5,883 bases of DNA from Desulfobia sp. (lineage in GTDB: Bacteria > Desulfobacterota > Desulfobulbia > Desulfobulbales > SURF-16): assembly GCA_030608985.1 (NCBI GenBank), contig JAUWDC010000089.1:1-5883 (forward strand), written 5' to 3'. The position numbers and the translations under genes are program-made. Numbering within the stretch: position 1 is the stretch's first letter; each line of letters opens with the position of its first letter. This document shows, piece after piece, positions 1 to 5,883 of the stretch. The notes under the pieces were generated by a model. That model searched no databases, was not told the DNA's origin, and worked only from the letters and a program-made list of their open reading frames with translations.

Positions 1-98
1 CGTTCACCAGCACCTCATCTTTGTCCGTTTGGGCCTTGTCGCATAGAGGGGCTATAGCTTTAAGACCCAAACGAACAAATCTAAGGCACTGGTAAACG
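1..98 (-). other. Long imperfect inverted repeat, candidate structured RNA downstream of czcA
   Basis: Arms 1-37 and 62-98 are inverted copies identical at 29 of 37 positions, separated by 24 nt. On the minus-strand transcript all six transition mismatches become G-U wobbles, and the remaining two adjacent mismatches are a 5'-GA-3'/3'-AG-5' tandem, a motif that normally stacks as sheared G-A pairs. This gives 35 pairs plus the tandem. The apical 24 nt can form a further small stem, GC(U)AUAG with CUAUGC, around a CCCCU loop. The hairpin starts 45 nt after the czcA stop. No U-tract follows on either strand, so it is not a standard intrinsic terminator. The structure touches the window edge and may continue. 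It could be a 3' mRNA structure, the end of a mobile or foldback element, or part of a larger noncoding RNA; I cannot assign it to a known family. Confidence 0.6.
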
Positions 99-103
99 TT
101 TAC
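92..103. promoter_or_regulatory. Perfect 12-bp palindrome GTAAACGTTTAC, operator-like
   Basis: The sequence GTAAACGTTTAC is a perfect palindrome centred on CG at 97/98. With one flanking base on each side the minus strand reads TGTAAACGTTTACC, which resembles operators of LacI/GalR-family repressors (consensus form TGWAANCGNTNWCA; only the last base differs). It has no loop, so it would act as a DNA site and not an RNA hairpin. It lies downstream of czcA and overlaps the base of the long inverted repeat, so it may instead belong to that element. No promoter is visible beside it and no regulator gene is in the window. Confidence 0.3.
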
Positions 104-132
104 AGGATTACGGTTGCGTATATCAGTAGCCC

Positions 133-147
133 CCGGTGAATGGTTAC
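133..147 (-). repeat. Short repeat motif overlapping the czcA stop codon (copy 1)
   Basis: The minus strand reads GTAACCATTCACCGG. It matches the sequence at 103-89 (GTAAACGTTTACCAG) in 11 of 15 positions in the same orientation, 44 nt away. The TAA of the czcA stop codon is part of the motif. A third partial, inverted copy (CGTTCACCAG on the plus strand) is at 1-10. The motif is too short to name; it could be a transposase or regulator binding site or chance. Confidence 0.4.
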
Positions 148-3100
148 CTTTTTTTACTGTAGCCTTCTATCCAACTATACATGGCAGGTATAACAAAAAG
201 GGTGAGCATGGTGGATGTGATCAGTCCAAAAATTACAACAGAGGCGAGTGGACGTTGCACTTCAGCGCCAATTCCTCTGGCTACAAGCAGTGGCAGCAAC
301 CCGAGAACAGTTGTGGCGGCAGTCATCAGAACAGGTCGCAAACGAAGCAATGCTCCATCCAAAACAGCTTCACTTATTTCTTTTCCTCTATCTCGTAAGT
401 CATTAAAGTAGCTCACCAGGACCATACCATTTTGCACGGCAATACCGAAAAGAGCAATGAATCCGACTGAAGCAGGGACTGAGAGATACTCCTTCATAAT
501 AAAGAGCCCAATTATACCTCCAACAAGGGAAAGCGGTACGTTGAGGATGATGATAAAGGCATGACGGAATGTACCGAATGTCATCCAGAGCATGAGAAAA
601 ACACTGCCGATAACAATGGGCACTATTATGGCCAATCGGGACATTGCCCGCTGTTGATTTTCAAATTGACCACCATATTCAATAGTATATCCCGGCGGCA
701 AAATTATCGTTTCATCAATCCTCTGTTGAATATCCGCGACAACACTTCCCAGATCTCGCCCTCGAATATTACCCTGAACAATCCAGCGGCGCTGATTTTT
801 TTCCCTGTTGATCTGAATAGGTCCTGTAACCTGTTTCACTTCCGCAACTTGACCAAGGGGGATAAGGGTATTCTCTGCTGTCGACAGCAAAATATTGCGT
901 ATTTCCTGGGGATCATCGCGGAATTTTTCCTGATAGCGTAAATGAATTCCAAACCGCCGTGTATTGAGATAGATGTTGTCAATAACCTCTCCTCCGACAG
1001 CCATTTCAACCATCTCCAGAATCTGGCTTACGCTGACTCCATATCGGGCACAGGCAGCGCGGTCTGCAATAACCTGTATCTGTGGCTGTCCAAAGCTCTG
1101 TTCAACGGACAGATCGACAAGCCCGGGTATATTGTCAATGGTGTTTTTGATTTCATCAGCTTTTTCACGGAGGATATTCAGGTCTTCGCCATACAGCTTG
1201 ACAGCAATCTGTGCCTTGATACCAGACAGAAGTTCATCAAAAGCATTCTGGATGGGTTGGGTAAAGTTTAATTGAACACCAGGAATTTTCCGGAGTTCCT
1301 TGTCAAGGGCTACAATCAGCTCTTCCTTGCTGGTGAATTCTTTCCATTCACTATATGGTTTCAAAGAGATGTGAACTTCTGCGTAATTGACAGGGTGTGG
1401 ATGACTGCCTGCTTCGGGGCGCCCAACTCTTGAAACTGTTTCTGATACTTCCTTGAACTTTAGGATTTTGCGCTCAATCTCCATGACGGTTTCAGTGCCT
1501 TTTTCCAGCGATATTGATGGTGCCATGGCAACCCCTATCATTATAGATCCCTCTTCAAGTGTTGGGATAAACTCTGTTCCCAGATATTGCAGAGACGCCA
1601 GGCTGAGGAAGAAGCAGCCTACAGAAAGGGCCACCACTGTTTTTTTGAACCGAAGTGCCATTTTCAGCAAGGGTCTGTATATTTTTTTCATCCAGGTAAC
1701 GAGTCGGAATTCTTTCTTTTCACCGTGTCGCAGAAGAAAAAGTGAAAGAACAGGAGCAACAAAAAGAGCGACAAATATCGATCCTAGTAAGGCAAAAGAA
1801 ATAGTAAAAGCCAGCGGGGAGAACATTTTACCTTCTACGCCTTCCAAGGTAAAAATAGGGAGAAAAACGACTATAATAATTGCAATGGAAAAGACTATAG
1901 GCCTACTCACTTCGCGGGCCGCTTTCAAGATAATTCTGGGTTTGGGTTCATCTAGTTCTGTACGCTCACCCATATGGCGGTATATGTTTTCCACCATGAC
2001 AATGGCTCCATCACCTAGCATACCTATGGCAATTGCAATGCCGCCCAATGACATAAGGTTGGCTGAGATCCCTTTCAGGTCCATGAAAATCACAGCGACA
2101 AGAGCGCAAACAGGAAGCGCAAAGGCAACGATAAATGCTGTTCGCCAGTTTCCAAGAAAAAGCAGCAGAACTAATAAAACAAGGGTTCCCCCCTGCAGAA
2201 GAGCTAACTTGACCGTACCGGTGGCTTTTTCAATAAGTTCGGACTGCTCGTAATAGGGCACGAGTTCAACACCTTCAGGCAGTGTCTTTTTCACCTCGGC
2301 TACTTTGGCATACAGCCTCTCTATGACATCGGAAGTATTCTCCCCATAGAGCTTCATAACTATCCCGGAAACGACTTCCTGCTGACCATCCAGCGTCACA
2401 ACACCTCTGCGAATTTCGTTGCCGTAATCGACATCAGCGACATCTTTCAAATAAATGGGCGTACCATTACTTACTTTGACCGGTATATTTTGGATGTCCT
2501 CAAGGTTCTCAACAAGTCCTACTCCGCGGACCAGATGCTCCTCAGATCCGAGCACCAGAAATTGCCCTCCTACGTTGCGGTTATTCTCCCTAATGGCGTC
2601 AGCCAACTCTTCCAGCGCCACCCCATAACGACGGAGGGAATTCGGGTCCACCTTAACTTGGTATTGTAGGACATGTCCACCCATTGAGAGGACCTCTGTA
2701 ACACCTTTAACTGTCTGCAACTGGAATTTTACAACCCAGTCATTCAACTCACGCAGCCAGGTGTTTACATCTTTACCTTCAGTATTTACCTTGTCCGGGT
2801 CTGCCGTAAGGTAATATATAAAGATCTGGCCAAGGCCTGTAGAAATAGGGCCCAGTGTGGGAGGTTCGTCCATTTCCGGCAATTCGGCCATGGCGCTGGT
2901 CAGCCGTTCCGAAACAAGCTGACGGGCAAAATAGATATCAACATCGTCCTCGAAATAGACATATATAACCGCCATCCCAAAGGCTGATGTTGATTTAATC
3001 TGCTTCACTTTGGGCAGACCGTTCATTGCCGATTCAATAGGATAGGTAATCAGTCGTTCAATTTCCTCTGGAGCCATTCCGTGCCCTTCAGCAAATACCG

Positions 3101-3242
3101 GCACCATCACAGGTGAGATATCAGGAAACGCATCCACAGGCATATGCTGGTATTTATATATTCCAAGGGAAATAACAGCAATAAGCACAACTATAACCAG
3201 GCCTGGAAATTTGAGGGAAGACTCCACAAGTTTGTTAATCAT
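144..3242 (-). CDS. czcA: Heavy-metal efflux RND pump (HME-RND), CzcA/CusA family
   Basis: This is the inner-membrane, proton-driven pump of the complex; it would act as a trimer and export metal ions. At 1032 residues it is close to family length (about 1030-1060). It has the full RND layout: TM1 about 13-31; a first large periplasmic loop (32-344) starting MPVDAFPDISPVMV; TM2-TM6 about 345-505; TM7 about 535-552; a second periplasmic loop (553-866); TM8-TM12 about 868-1020. TM4 reads GGIAIAIGMLGDGAIVMVEN (401-419 plus flank): Asp411 and Glu418 of the family's D-x6-E proton-relay signature are kept, but the first Asp of DFG-x3-DGA is Ala405. By manual alignment the CusA methionine triad positions are Gly570, Tyr620 and Glu670, and the periplasmic cleft carries His614, His616 and Asp669/Glu670. 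The CusA TM10/TM11 relay residues Glu and Lys are also absent (Gln937 in AVQNG; RLRPVLMTA). The family is sure; the substrate is open, with divalent metal favoured over Cu/Ag. No frameshift is seen. The stop codon lies inside a short repeated motif (133-147). Confidence 0.96.
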   Translation of the reverse strand: MINKLVESSLKFPGLVIVVLIAVISLGIYKYQHMPVDAFPDISPVMVPVFAEGHGMAPEEIERLITYPIESAMNGLPKVKQIKSTSAFGMAVIYVYFEDDVDIYFARQLVSERLTSAMAELPEMDEPPTLGPISTGLGQIFIYYLTADPDKVNTEGKDVNTWLRELNDWVVKFQLQTVKGVTEVLSMGGHVLQYQVKVDPNSLRRYGVALEELADAIRENNRNVGGQFLVLGSEEHLVRGVGLVENLEDIQNIPVKVSNGTPIYLKDVADVDYGNEIRRGVVTLDGQQEVVSGIVMKLYGENTSDVIERLYAKVAEVKKTLPEGVELVPYYEQSELIEKATGTVKLALLQGGTLVLLVLLLFLGNWRTAFIVAFALPVCALVAVIFMDLKGISANLMSLGGIAIAIGMLGDGAIVMVENIYRHMGERTELDEPKPRIILKAAREVSRPIVFSIAIIIVVFLPIFTLEGVEGKMFSPLAFTISFALLGSIFVALFVAPVLSLFLLRHGEKKEFRLVTWMKKIYRPLLKMALRFKKTVVALSVGCFFLSLASLQYLGTEFIPTLEEGSIMIGVAMAPSISLEKGTETVMEIERKILKFKEVSETVSRVGRPEAGSHPHPVNYAEVHISLKPYSEWKEFTSKEELIVALDKELRKIPGVQLNFTQPIQNAFDELLSGIKAQIAVKLYGEDLNILREKADEIKNTIDNIPGLVDLSVEQSFGQPQIQVIADRAACARYGVSVSQILEMVEMAVGGEVIDNIYLNTRRFGIHLRYQEKFRDDPQEIRNILLSTAENTLIPLGQVAEVKQVTGPIQINREKNQRRWIVQGNIRGRDLGSVVADIQQRIDETIILPPGYTIEYGGQFENQQRAMSRLAIIVPIVIGSVFLMLWMTFGTFRHAFIIILNVPLSLVGGIIGLFIMKEYLSVPASVGFIALFGIAVQNGMVLVSYFNDLRDRGKEISEAVLDGALLRLRPVLMTAATTVLGLLPLLVARGIGAEVQRPLASVVIFGLITSTMLTLFVIPAMYSWIEGYSKKR

Positions 3243-3249
3243 GCTGTCT

Positions 3250-3257
3250 CTCCTTTA
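3250..3257 (-). promoter_or_regulatory. Ribosome binding site of czcA, overlapping the czcB stop
   Basis: The minus strand reads TAAAGGAG, then 7 nt (AGACAGC), then ATG at 3242. The first three bases are the czcB stop codon. This is a strong Shine-Dalgarno sequence at standard spacing; it fixes the czcA start and suggests coupling to czcB translation. Confidence 0.85.
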
Positions 3258-4589
3258 ATGGCCGTGTCCGGCATGTGAATCCATGCCGCTCGTCAGCAGT
3301 ATTGCTTTAAGCTCAAAAGCCCCTTGGGTAACAATTTGTTGCCCGACTTGGAGTCCTGAAAGAATTTCCACATTTTCACGGTCATGACGGCCGCTGACAA
3401 CCGGCACCTGCCTGAAGCCATGATCATCGGCCAGGAAAACGATATCTTTCCCTTCGAAGTTCTGGACGGCATGACGCGGTATAACTAATGGTAAGTTTTT
3501 ATCTGAAATACGGATAGACCCTGTGACAAAGGCACCCGGCATCCAGTGGCCCTGATGATTGTCAACGACGACCCGTGCTGTTGCAGCACGGGTGTCGGCA
3601 TCTACGATGGGGCTGATCATGCTAATTTTTCCTTCAGTCTTCAAACTGTCGTGAGACTCGACTACAACACTCATTCCTGGATAAATTAATGAGATATCAC
3701 GGGTTGGCACTTTCAAGTTGACCCAGACAGTATTGAGATCCCCTATGGTAAAGACGTTGACGTCCTCGCCCACTTTTTCTCCACGAGTGATATGTTTCTC
3801 AATAATCGTGCCGCTTATAGGTGCGGTAATTTCGTATCTCGTGGTTCTTTCAACAAAAGAAAGACTGTCTGTGAGAGGGAGGGCCTTTGCCTGAGCATTG
3901 GTTTGGGGCATATATCGCGCTTCATACATTTCTGAAGCCTGAAGGTATTTTTCTTTGCCCAGCTTGATATAGAGGTCTGCTATCACCTGTTCAAAACGGT
4001 TGAGGGCTTCAAGGTAATCGTTTTGGCTGGCTATTTTTTCCTCATACAGTTTCCGTTTTCTTTCATAGTTTTTACGGCTTACCATATATTCGGCAAAGGA
4101 TTCGCCAAGCTCCGCACTCTCAAGTACTGCCAGTACATCTCCTTTTTTTACCGTATCCCCAAATGTATAATTGACCTTTACGGCTACACCGTTTACACGG
4201 GGAATGATATGGGCTACAGCATCCTCATTCAGCATCAATTCCCCAGTCAATGTAAGCTCTGAATGGAGTTTCCCGGAAGATGCCGGTTCTACTTTAATAC
4301 CTATTGCCTGTTTTTGTTCATCAGTGAGCACCAACTCCCCTTCCTCATGGTCGTCATCCTCAACTGATTCACTTTCATGTTCGCCGTCCCGGCCATCCTC
4401 ATGATCATCATGACTGTCATGGCCTATATGCTCATCTTCCTCATCATCAATAAAATTGGTATGTTTCTGGGATATTTCATCATGATCATCAGGGTGATCA
4501 TGTCTCTCTTTTTGTGAAGCCAGTGGCAACGATGCGAGCACACCTGCAAAAAATACGATACATAAAAAAACAATAATTTTGTTTTTCAT
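3255..4589 (-). CDS. czcB: RND efflux periplasmic adaptor (membrane fusion protein), CzcB/CusB family, His/Asp-rich
   Basis: This is the periplasmic adaptor that links the inner-membrane pump to the outer-membrane channel, and in this family it may also bind or deliver metal. It has 444 residues. Residues 1-24 look like a signal peptide (KNK, hydrophobic IVFLCIVFFAGVLA, then a polar stretch); there is no convincing lipobox at Cys10. Residues 29-85 are low-complexity Asp/Glu/His with ten histidines. The first half of the barrel-sandwich (lipoyl-like) domain is near 124-160 (PRVNGVAVKVNYTFGDTVKKGD). A short charged helical hairpin spans about 165-245, and the second lipoyl half 252-285 includes ITAPISGTIIEKHITRGEKV. 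The beta-barrel is near 288-360 and the membrane-proximal domain about 365-430. The protein ends in SHAGHGH (His439, 442, 444). The methionine cluster that CusB uses for Cu(I)/Ag(I) is not seen in the N-terminal segment. The start is supported by the TAAGGA site 7 nt upstream; the gap to czcC is 10 nt. Confidence 0.94.
   Translation of the reverse strand: MKNKIIVFLCIVFFAGVLASLPLASQKERHDHPDDHDEISQKHTNFIDDEEDEHIGHDSHDDHEDGRDGEHESESVEDDDHEEGELVLTDEQKQAIGIKVEPASSGKLHSELTLTGELMLNEDAVAHIIPRVNGVAVKVNYTFGDTVKKGDVLAVLESAELGESFAEYMVSRKNYERKRKLYEEKIASQNDYLEALNRFEQVIADLYIKLGKEKYLQASEMYEARYMPQTNAQAKALPLTDSLSFVERTTRYEITAPISGTIIEKHITRGEKVGEDVNVFTIGDLNTVWVNLKVPTRDISLIYPGMSVVVESHDSLKTEGKISMISPIVDADTRAATARVVVDNHQGHWMPGAFVTGSIRISDKNLPLVIPRHAVQNFEGKDIVFLADDHGFRQVPVVSGRHDRENVEILSGLQVGQQIVTQGAFELKAILLTSGMDSHAGHGH
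4335..4505 (-). repeat. Low-complexity Asp/Glu/His-coding tract in the adaptor gene
   Basis: This tract encodes residues 29-85 of the adaptor. It is built mostly of GAT, GAC, GAA, GAG, CAT and CAC codons, giving many short near-repeats of TGATCAT and ATGATG type, e.g. around 4398-4412 and 4477-4502. The product is a flexible acidic tail with ten His residues just after the signal peptide. Such DNA is prone to slippage, so tract length may vary between strains. There is no regular unit, so this is simple-sequence coding DNA and not a true tandem array. Confidence 0.7.
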
Positions 4590-4596
4590 TATTTAT

Positions 4597-4602
4597 TCCT
4601 TA
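4597..4602 (-). promoter_or_regulatory. Ribosome binding site of the adaptor gene, overlapping the czcC stop
   Basis: The minus strand reads TAAGGA followed by 7 nt and ATG. The TAA is the czcC stop codon, so terminating ribosomes sit on the next gene's Shine-Dalgarno sequence. This supports the ATG at 4589 and suggests translational coupling, which would help keep channel and adaptor levels matched. Confidence 0.8.
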
Positions 4603-5883
4603 TTTTAATAAACTCAGTTGGTTCCGGGAGAATGATCCGAGATCTTTTCCTACTATCGCTTCGAGGTCGGCAATGAGTTCATGATGTTCCATTTCCAGAA
4701 GCAAATTTCTCCTTCGTACTTCAAGAAGGGTTCGTTGGGAATCAAGGAGCTCAAGGTAATCCTTTTCTCCAGCTTGATACGCCTTTTTCAGAGCTTCATA
4801 TACCTCCTGTGCAGCAGGGATAATAGTCGTTTCTGTTGTACTTAATTCACCATCAATGATTTGCAGGCGTTCAAGCAGGACTGCGAGTGCCGTTCTCATA
4901 CGGACAGAACTGCCGGCTAACTCTTTTTTACCTACCTGTATATTTTCTGAGGCTTCACGAATACCGCCTGTATTCCTGTCAAAAACTGGAATGGGTATAC
5001 TGAACCCTAAAAAATAGGCGTGGTCATTGGACTCATTAAAATACTTGACACCACCCTCAATCTCTAAGTCCGGGATGGCATCAGCTTTGGCTAACGCAAG
5101 TGATGCTTTTAACTGTTCAACTTGAATACGATTGATTTCCATTTCCGGATGTCCCTGCACTGCTTGCCAGAGGTCTTCTTCTTTTGGGAGAGGTCGAATT
5201 ATAAGATCAACAAATTCTACCTGATCGAAATGAACCTCTCTGCTTCCCCAACTGGAAGCCAGTTCAATACGGGCCATTCCCAATTCTCTTTTAGCCCGTG
5301 CCAATGCAGCTTTTGCAAGGGCAAGTTCTACGGTCGCTTTTTTTTCATCAAGTGGGGAGATGTCCCCCAAAGCAATCTGCCTGGTAATGACATCCTGAAC
5401 ATCCTGAAGCAGTGCAATGTTTTCTCTCTCCAGGAGCAACCCCTGTTCGAAAGAATGGACGAACAGAAATCTTTTTTTAACATCGCTTGTCAATGCCAAG
5501 ATTTTTGCCTGTAGTTCCAGTCGAGCAATAACTGTTGCATACTCAGTAATACGAACCCGTTTAGCTCGTTTTCCGGCCAATGGTATTTCCTGGCTGACTC
5601 CTATGGTAGTCTCAAGAACATCATCTCCAGAGAAATCTCCTGATCCGCCAAACTCTTCAAATTCACTGAAAAATGTCGGGTTTGCAAGGAGTCCTTCCTG
5701 GAATTGAGCGTTTTCTCGGGCATGAATTTCATGTGCTGCTGCAGCAATATCCGGATTATTTGCCAACGCTGCCTTGATAGCATTCGATAGGGTAATTTTG
5801 CCGGTTGGCGTAATGAATTTTCTTGCCTCTCCTCCCGTAGTGTCAGCTAAAACGGACGCTACGGATAGCGAAAGAGAGGATAA
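4600..5883 (-). CDS. czcC: Outer-membrane efflux channel protein of the TolC/CzcC family, 5' end cut by window edge
   Basis: This is the outer-membrane factor of a tripartite metal exporter; it would form a trimeric channel through the outer membrane and periplasm. The visible part is 427 residues (residue 1 = codon 5883-5881). It opens with the end of a signal peptide (Ser/Leu/Val-rich, then Val-Leu-Ala at 11-13, a plausible signal-peptidase I site before Asp14). The outer-membrane efflux repeat begins near residue 30 (TLSNAIKAAL, then NNPDIAAA). The duplicated strand-turn motifs of the family are present: GVSQEIPLAGKR near 95-106 and GFSIPIPVFDRNTGG near 293-307. The CzcC-type C-terminal helix AGEKDYLELLDSQ starts near 371. 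A TTG at 5766 could be read as a start, but the frame is open to the window edge and the extra 39 residues complete the signal-peptide end and first helix, so the true start lies off the window, probably about 15 codons away. Metal specificity cannot be read from this subunit. No frameshift is visible. Confidence 0.93.
   Translation of the reverse strand, partial: LSSLSLSVASVLADTTGGEARKFITPTGKITLSNAIKAALANNPDIAAAAHEIHARENAQFQEGLLANPTFFSEFEEFGGSGDFSGDDVLETTIGVSQEIPLAGKRAKRVRITEYATVIARLELQAKILALTSDVKKRFLFVHSFEQGLLLERENIALLQDVQDVITRQIALGDISPLDEKKATVELALAKAALARAKRELGMARIELASSWGSREVHFDQVEFVDLIIRPLPKEEDLWQAVQGHPEMEINRIQVEQLKASLALAKADAIPDLEIEGGVKYFNESNDHAYFLGFSIPIPVFDRNTGGIREASENIQVGKKELAGSSVRMRTALAVLLERLQIIDGELSTTETTIIPAAQEVYEALKKAYQAGEKDYLELLDSQRTLLEVRRRNLLLEMEHHELIADLEAIVGKDLGSFSRNQLSLLK

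Noticed and set aside
20..79. Intrinsic terminator for the operon
   Set aside because: The stem is strong, but no U-run follows it on either strand, and it is much longer than a usual terminator. Rho-dependent termination cannot be judged.
1..98. Integron attC site
   Set aside because: The length and imperfect palindrome are suggestive, but the conserved RYYYAAC and GTTRRRY boxes are not found at the ends and no cassette structure is visible. It is kept only as an alternative.
2..166. Minus-strand frame open from 166 to the window edge (55 codons), crossing the hairpin
   Set aside because: It has no ATG or GTG, only a TTG at 70 without a Shine-Dalgarno sequence. The reading is short, and the inverted-repeat structure explains the sequence better.
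114..398. Plus-strand open frame of 94 codons starting with TTG near the left edge
   Set aside because: It runs antisense into the 3' end of czcA, has low-complexity Asn/Gln/Ser composition, and shows no convincing start signal.
1453..2253. Plus-strand open frame of 266 codons opposite czcA
   Set aside because: It is antisense to well-conserved RND sequence, is rich in Arg/Ser/Thr with no domain, and has no ribosome binding site. It is a shadow of the real gene.
5764..5766. TTG as the start codon of czcC
   Set aside because: The frame continues open to the right edge and encodes a signal-peptide end and the first conserved helix, so this Leu codon is internal.
5601..5783. Minus-strand open frame of 60 codons overlapping czcC
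   Set aside because: It is in a different frame within the conserved start of the outer-membrane factor. The czcC frame carries the family motifs, and this one has none.

Overview
The window holds one metal-efflux operon on the minus strand, read from right to left: an outer-membrane channel protein (czcC-like, 5' end cut off by the right edge), a periplasmic adaptor (czcB-like) and a complete RND pump (czcA-like). The intergenic gaps are 10 and 12 nt. Each downstream gene has a Shine-Dalgarno sequence that overlaps or abuts the previous stop codon, so the three genes are almost certainly co-transcribed and probably translationally coupled. Together they would form a tripartite CBA heavy-metal exporter spanning both membranes: CzcA uses the proton gradient to move ions from the periplasm or cytoplasm, CzcB links it to CzcC, and CzcC carries ions across the outer membrane.

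The outer-membrane factor, the exported adaptor and the periplasmic domains point to a Gram-negative bacterium. GC content looks moderate by eye and codon use is mixed. The style resembles Desulfobacterota or other environmental proteobacteria, but that placement is a weak inference. The metal is not settled. The pump lacks the three periplasmic methionines expected of a CusA-type Cu(I)/Ag(I) exporter, and the adaptor is rich in His and Asp at its N-terminus and has a short His cluster at its C-terminus, which favours divalent ions. However, transmembrane helix 4 carries the CusA-like form of the proton-relay motif (Ala in place of the first Asp).

The most unusual part is the last ~147 bases at the left edge, downstream of czcA. 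Bases 1-37 and 62-98 form a 37-bp imperfect inverted repeat. Six of its eight mismatches become G-U wobbles, and the other two a tandem G-A/A-G pair, only when the minus strand is transcribed, which is the operon's direction. This looks like a selected RNA structure, not a decayed DNA repeat. Around it lie copies of a short motif related to GTAAACGTTTACCAG. One copy overlaps the czcA stop codon and another contains a perfect 12-bp palindrome. The block could be the edge of a mobile or foldback element, or a structured 3' region; the window ends before this can be resolved. No rho-independent terminator, promoter, tRNA, rRNA or CRISPR array was found, and the operon promoter must lie beyond the right edge.
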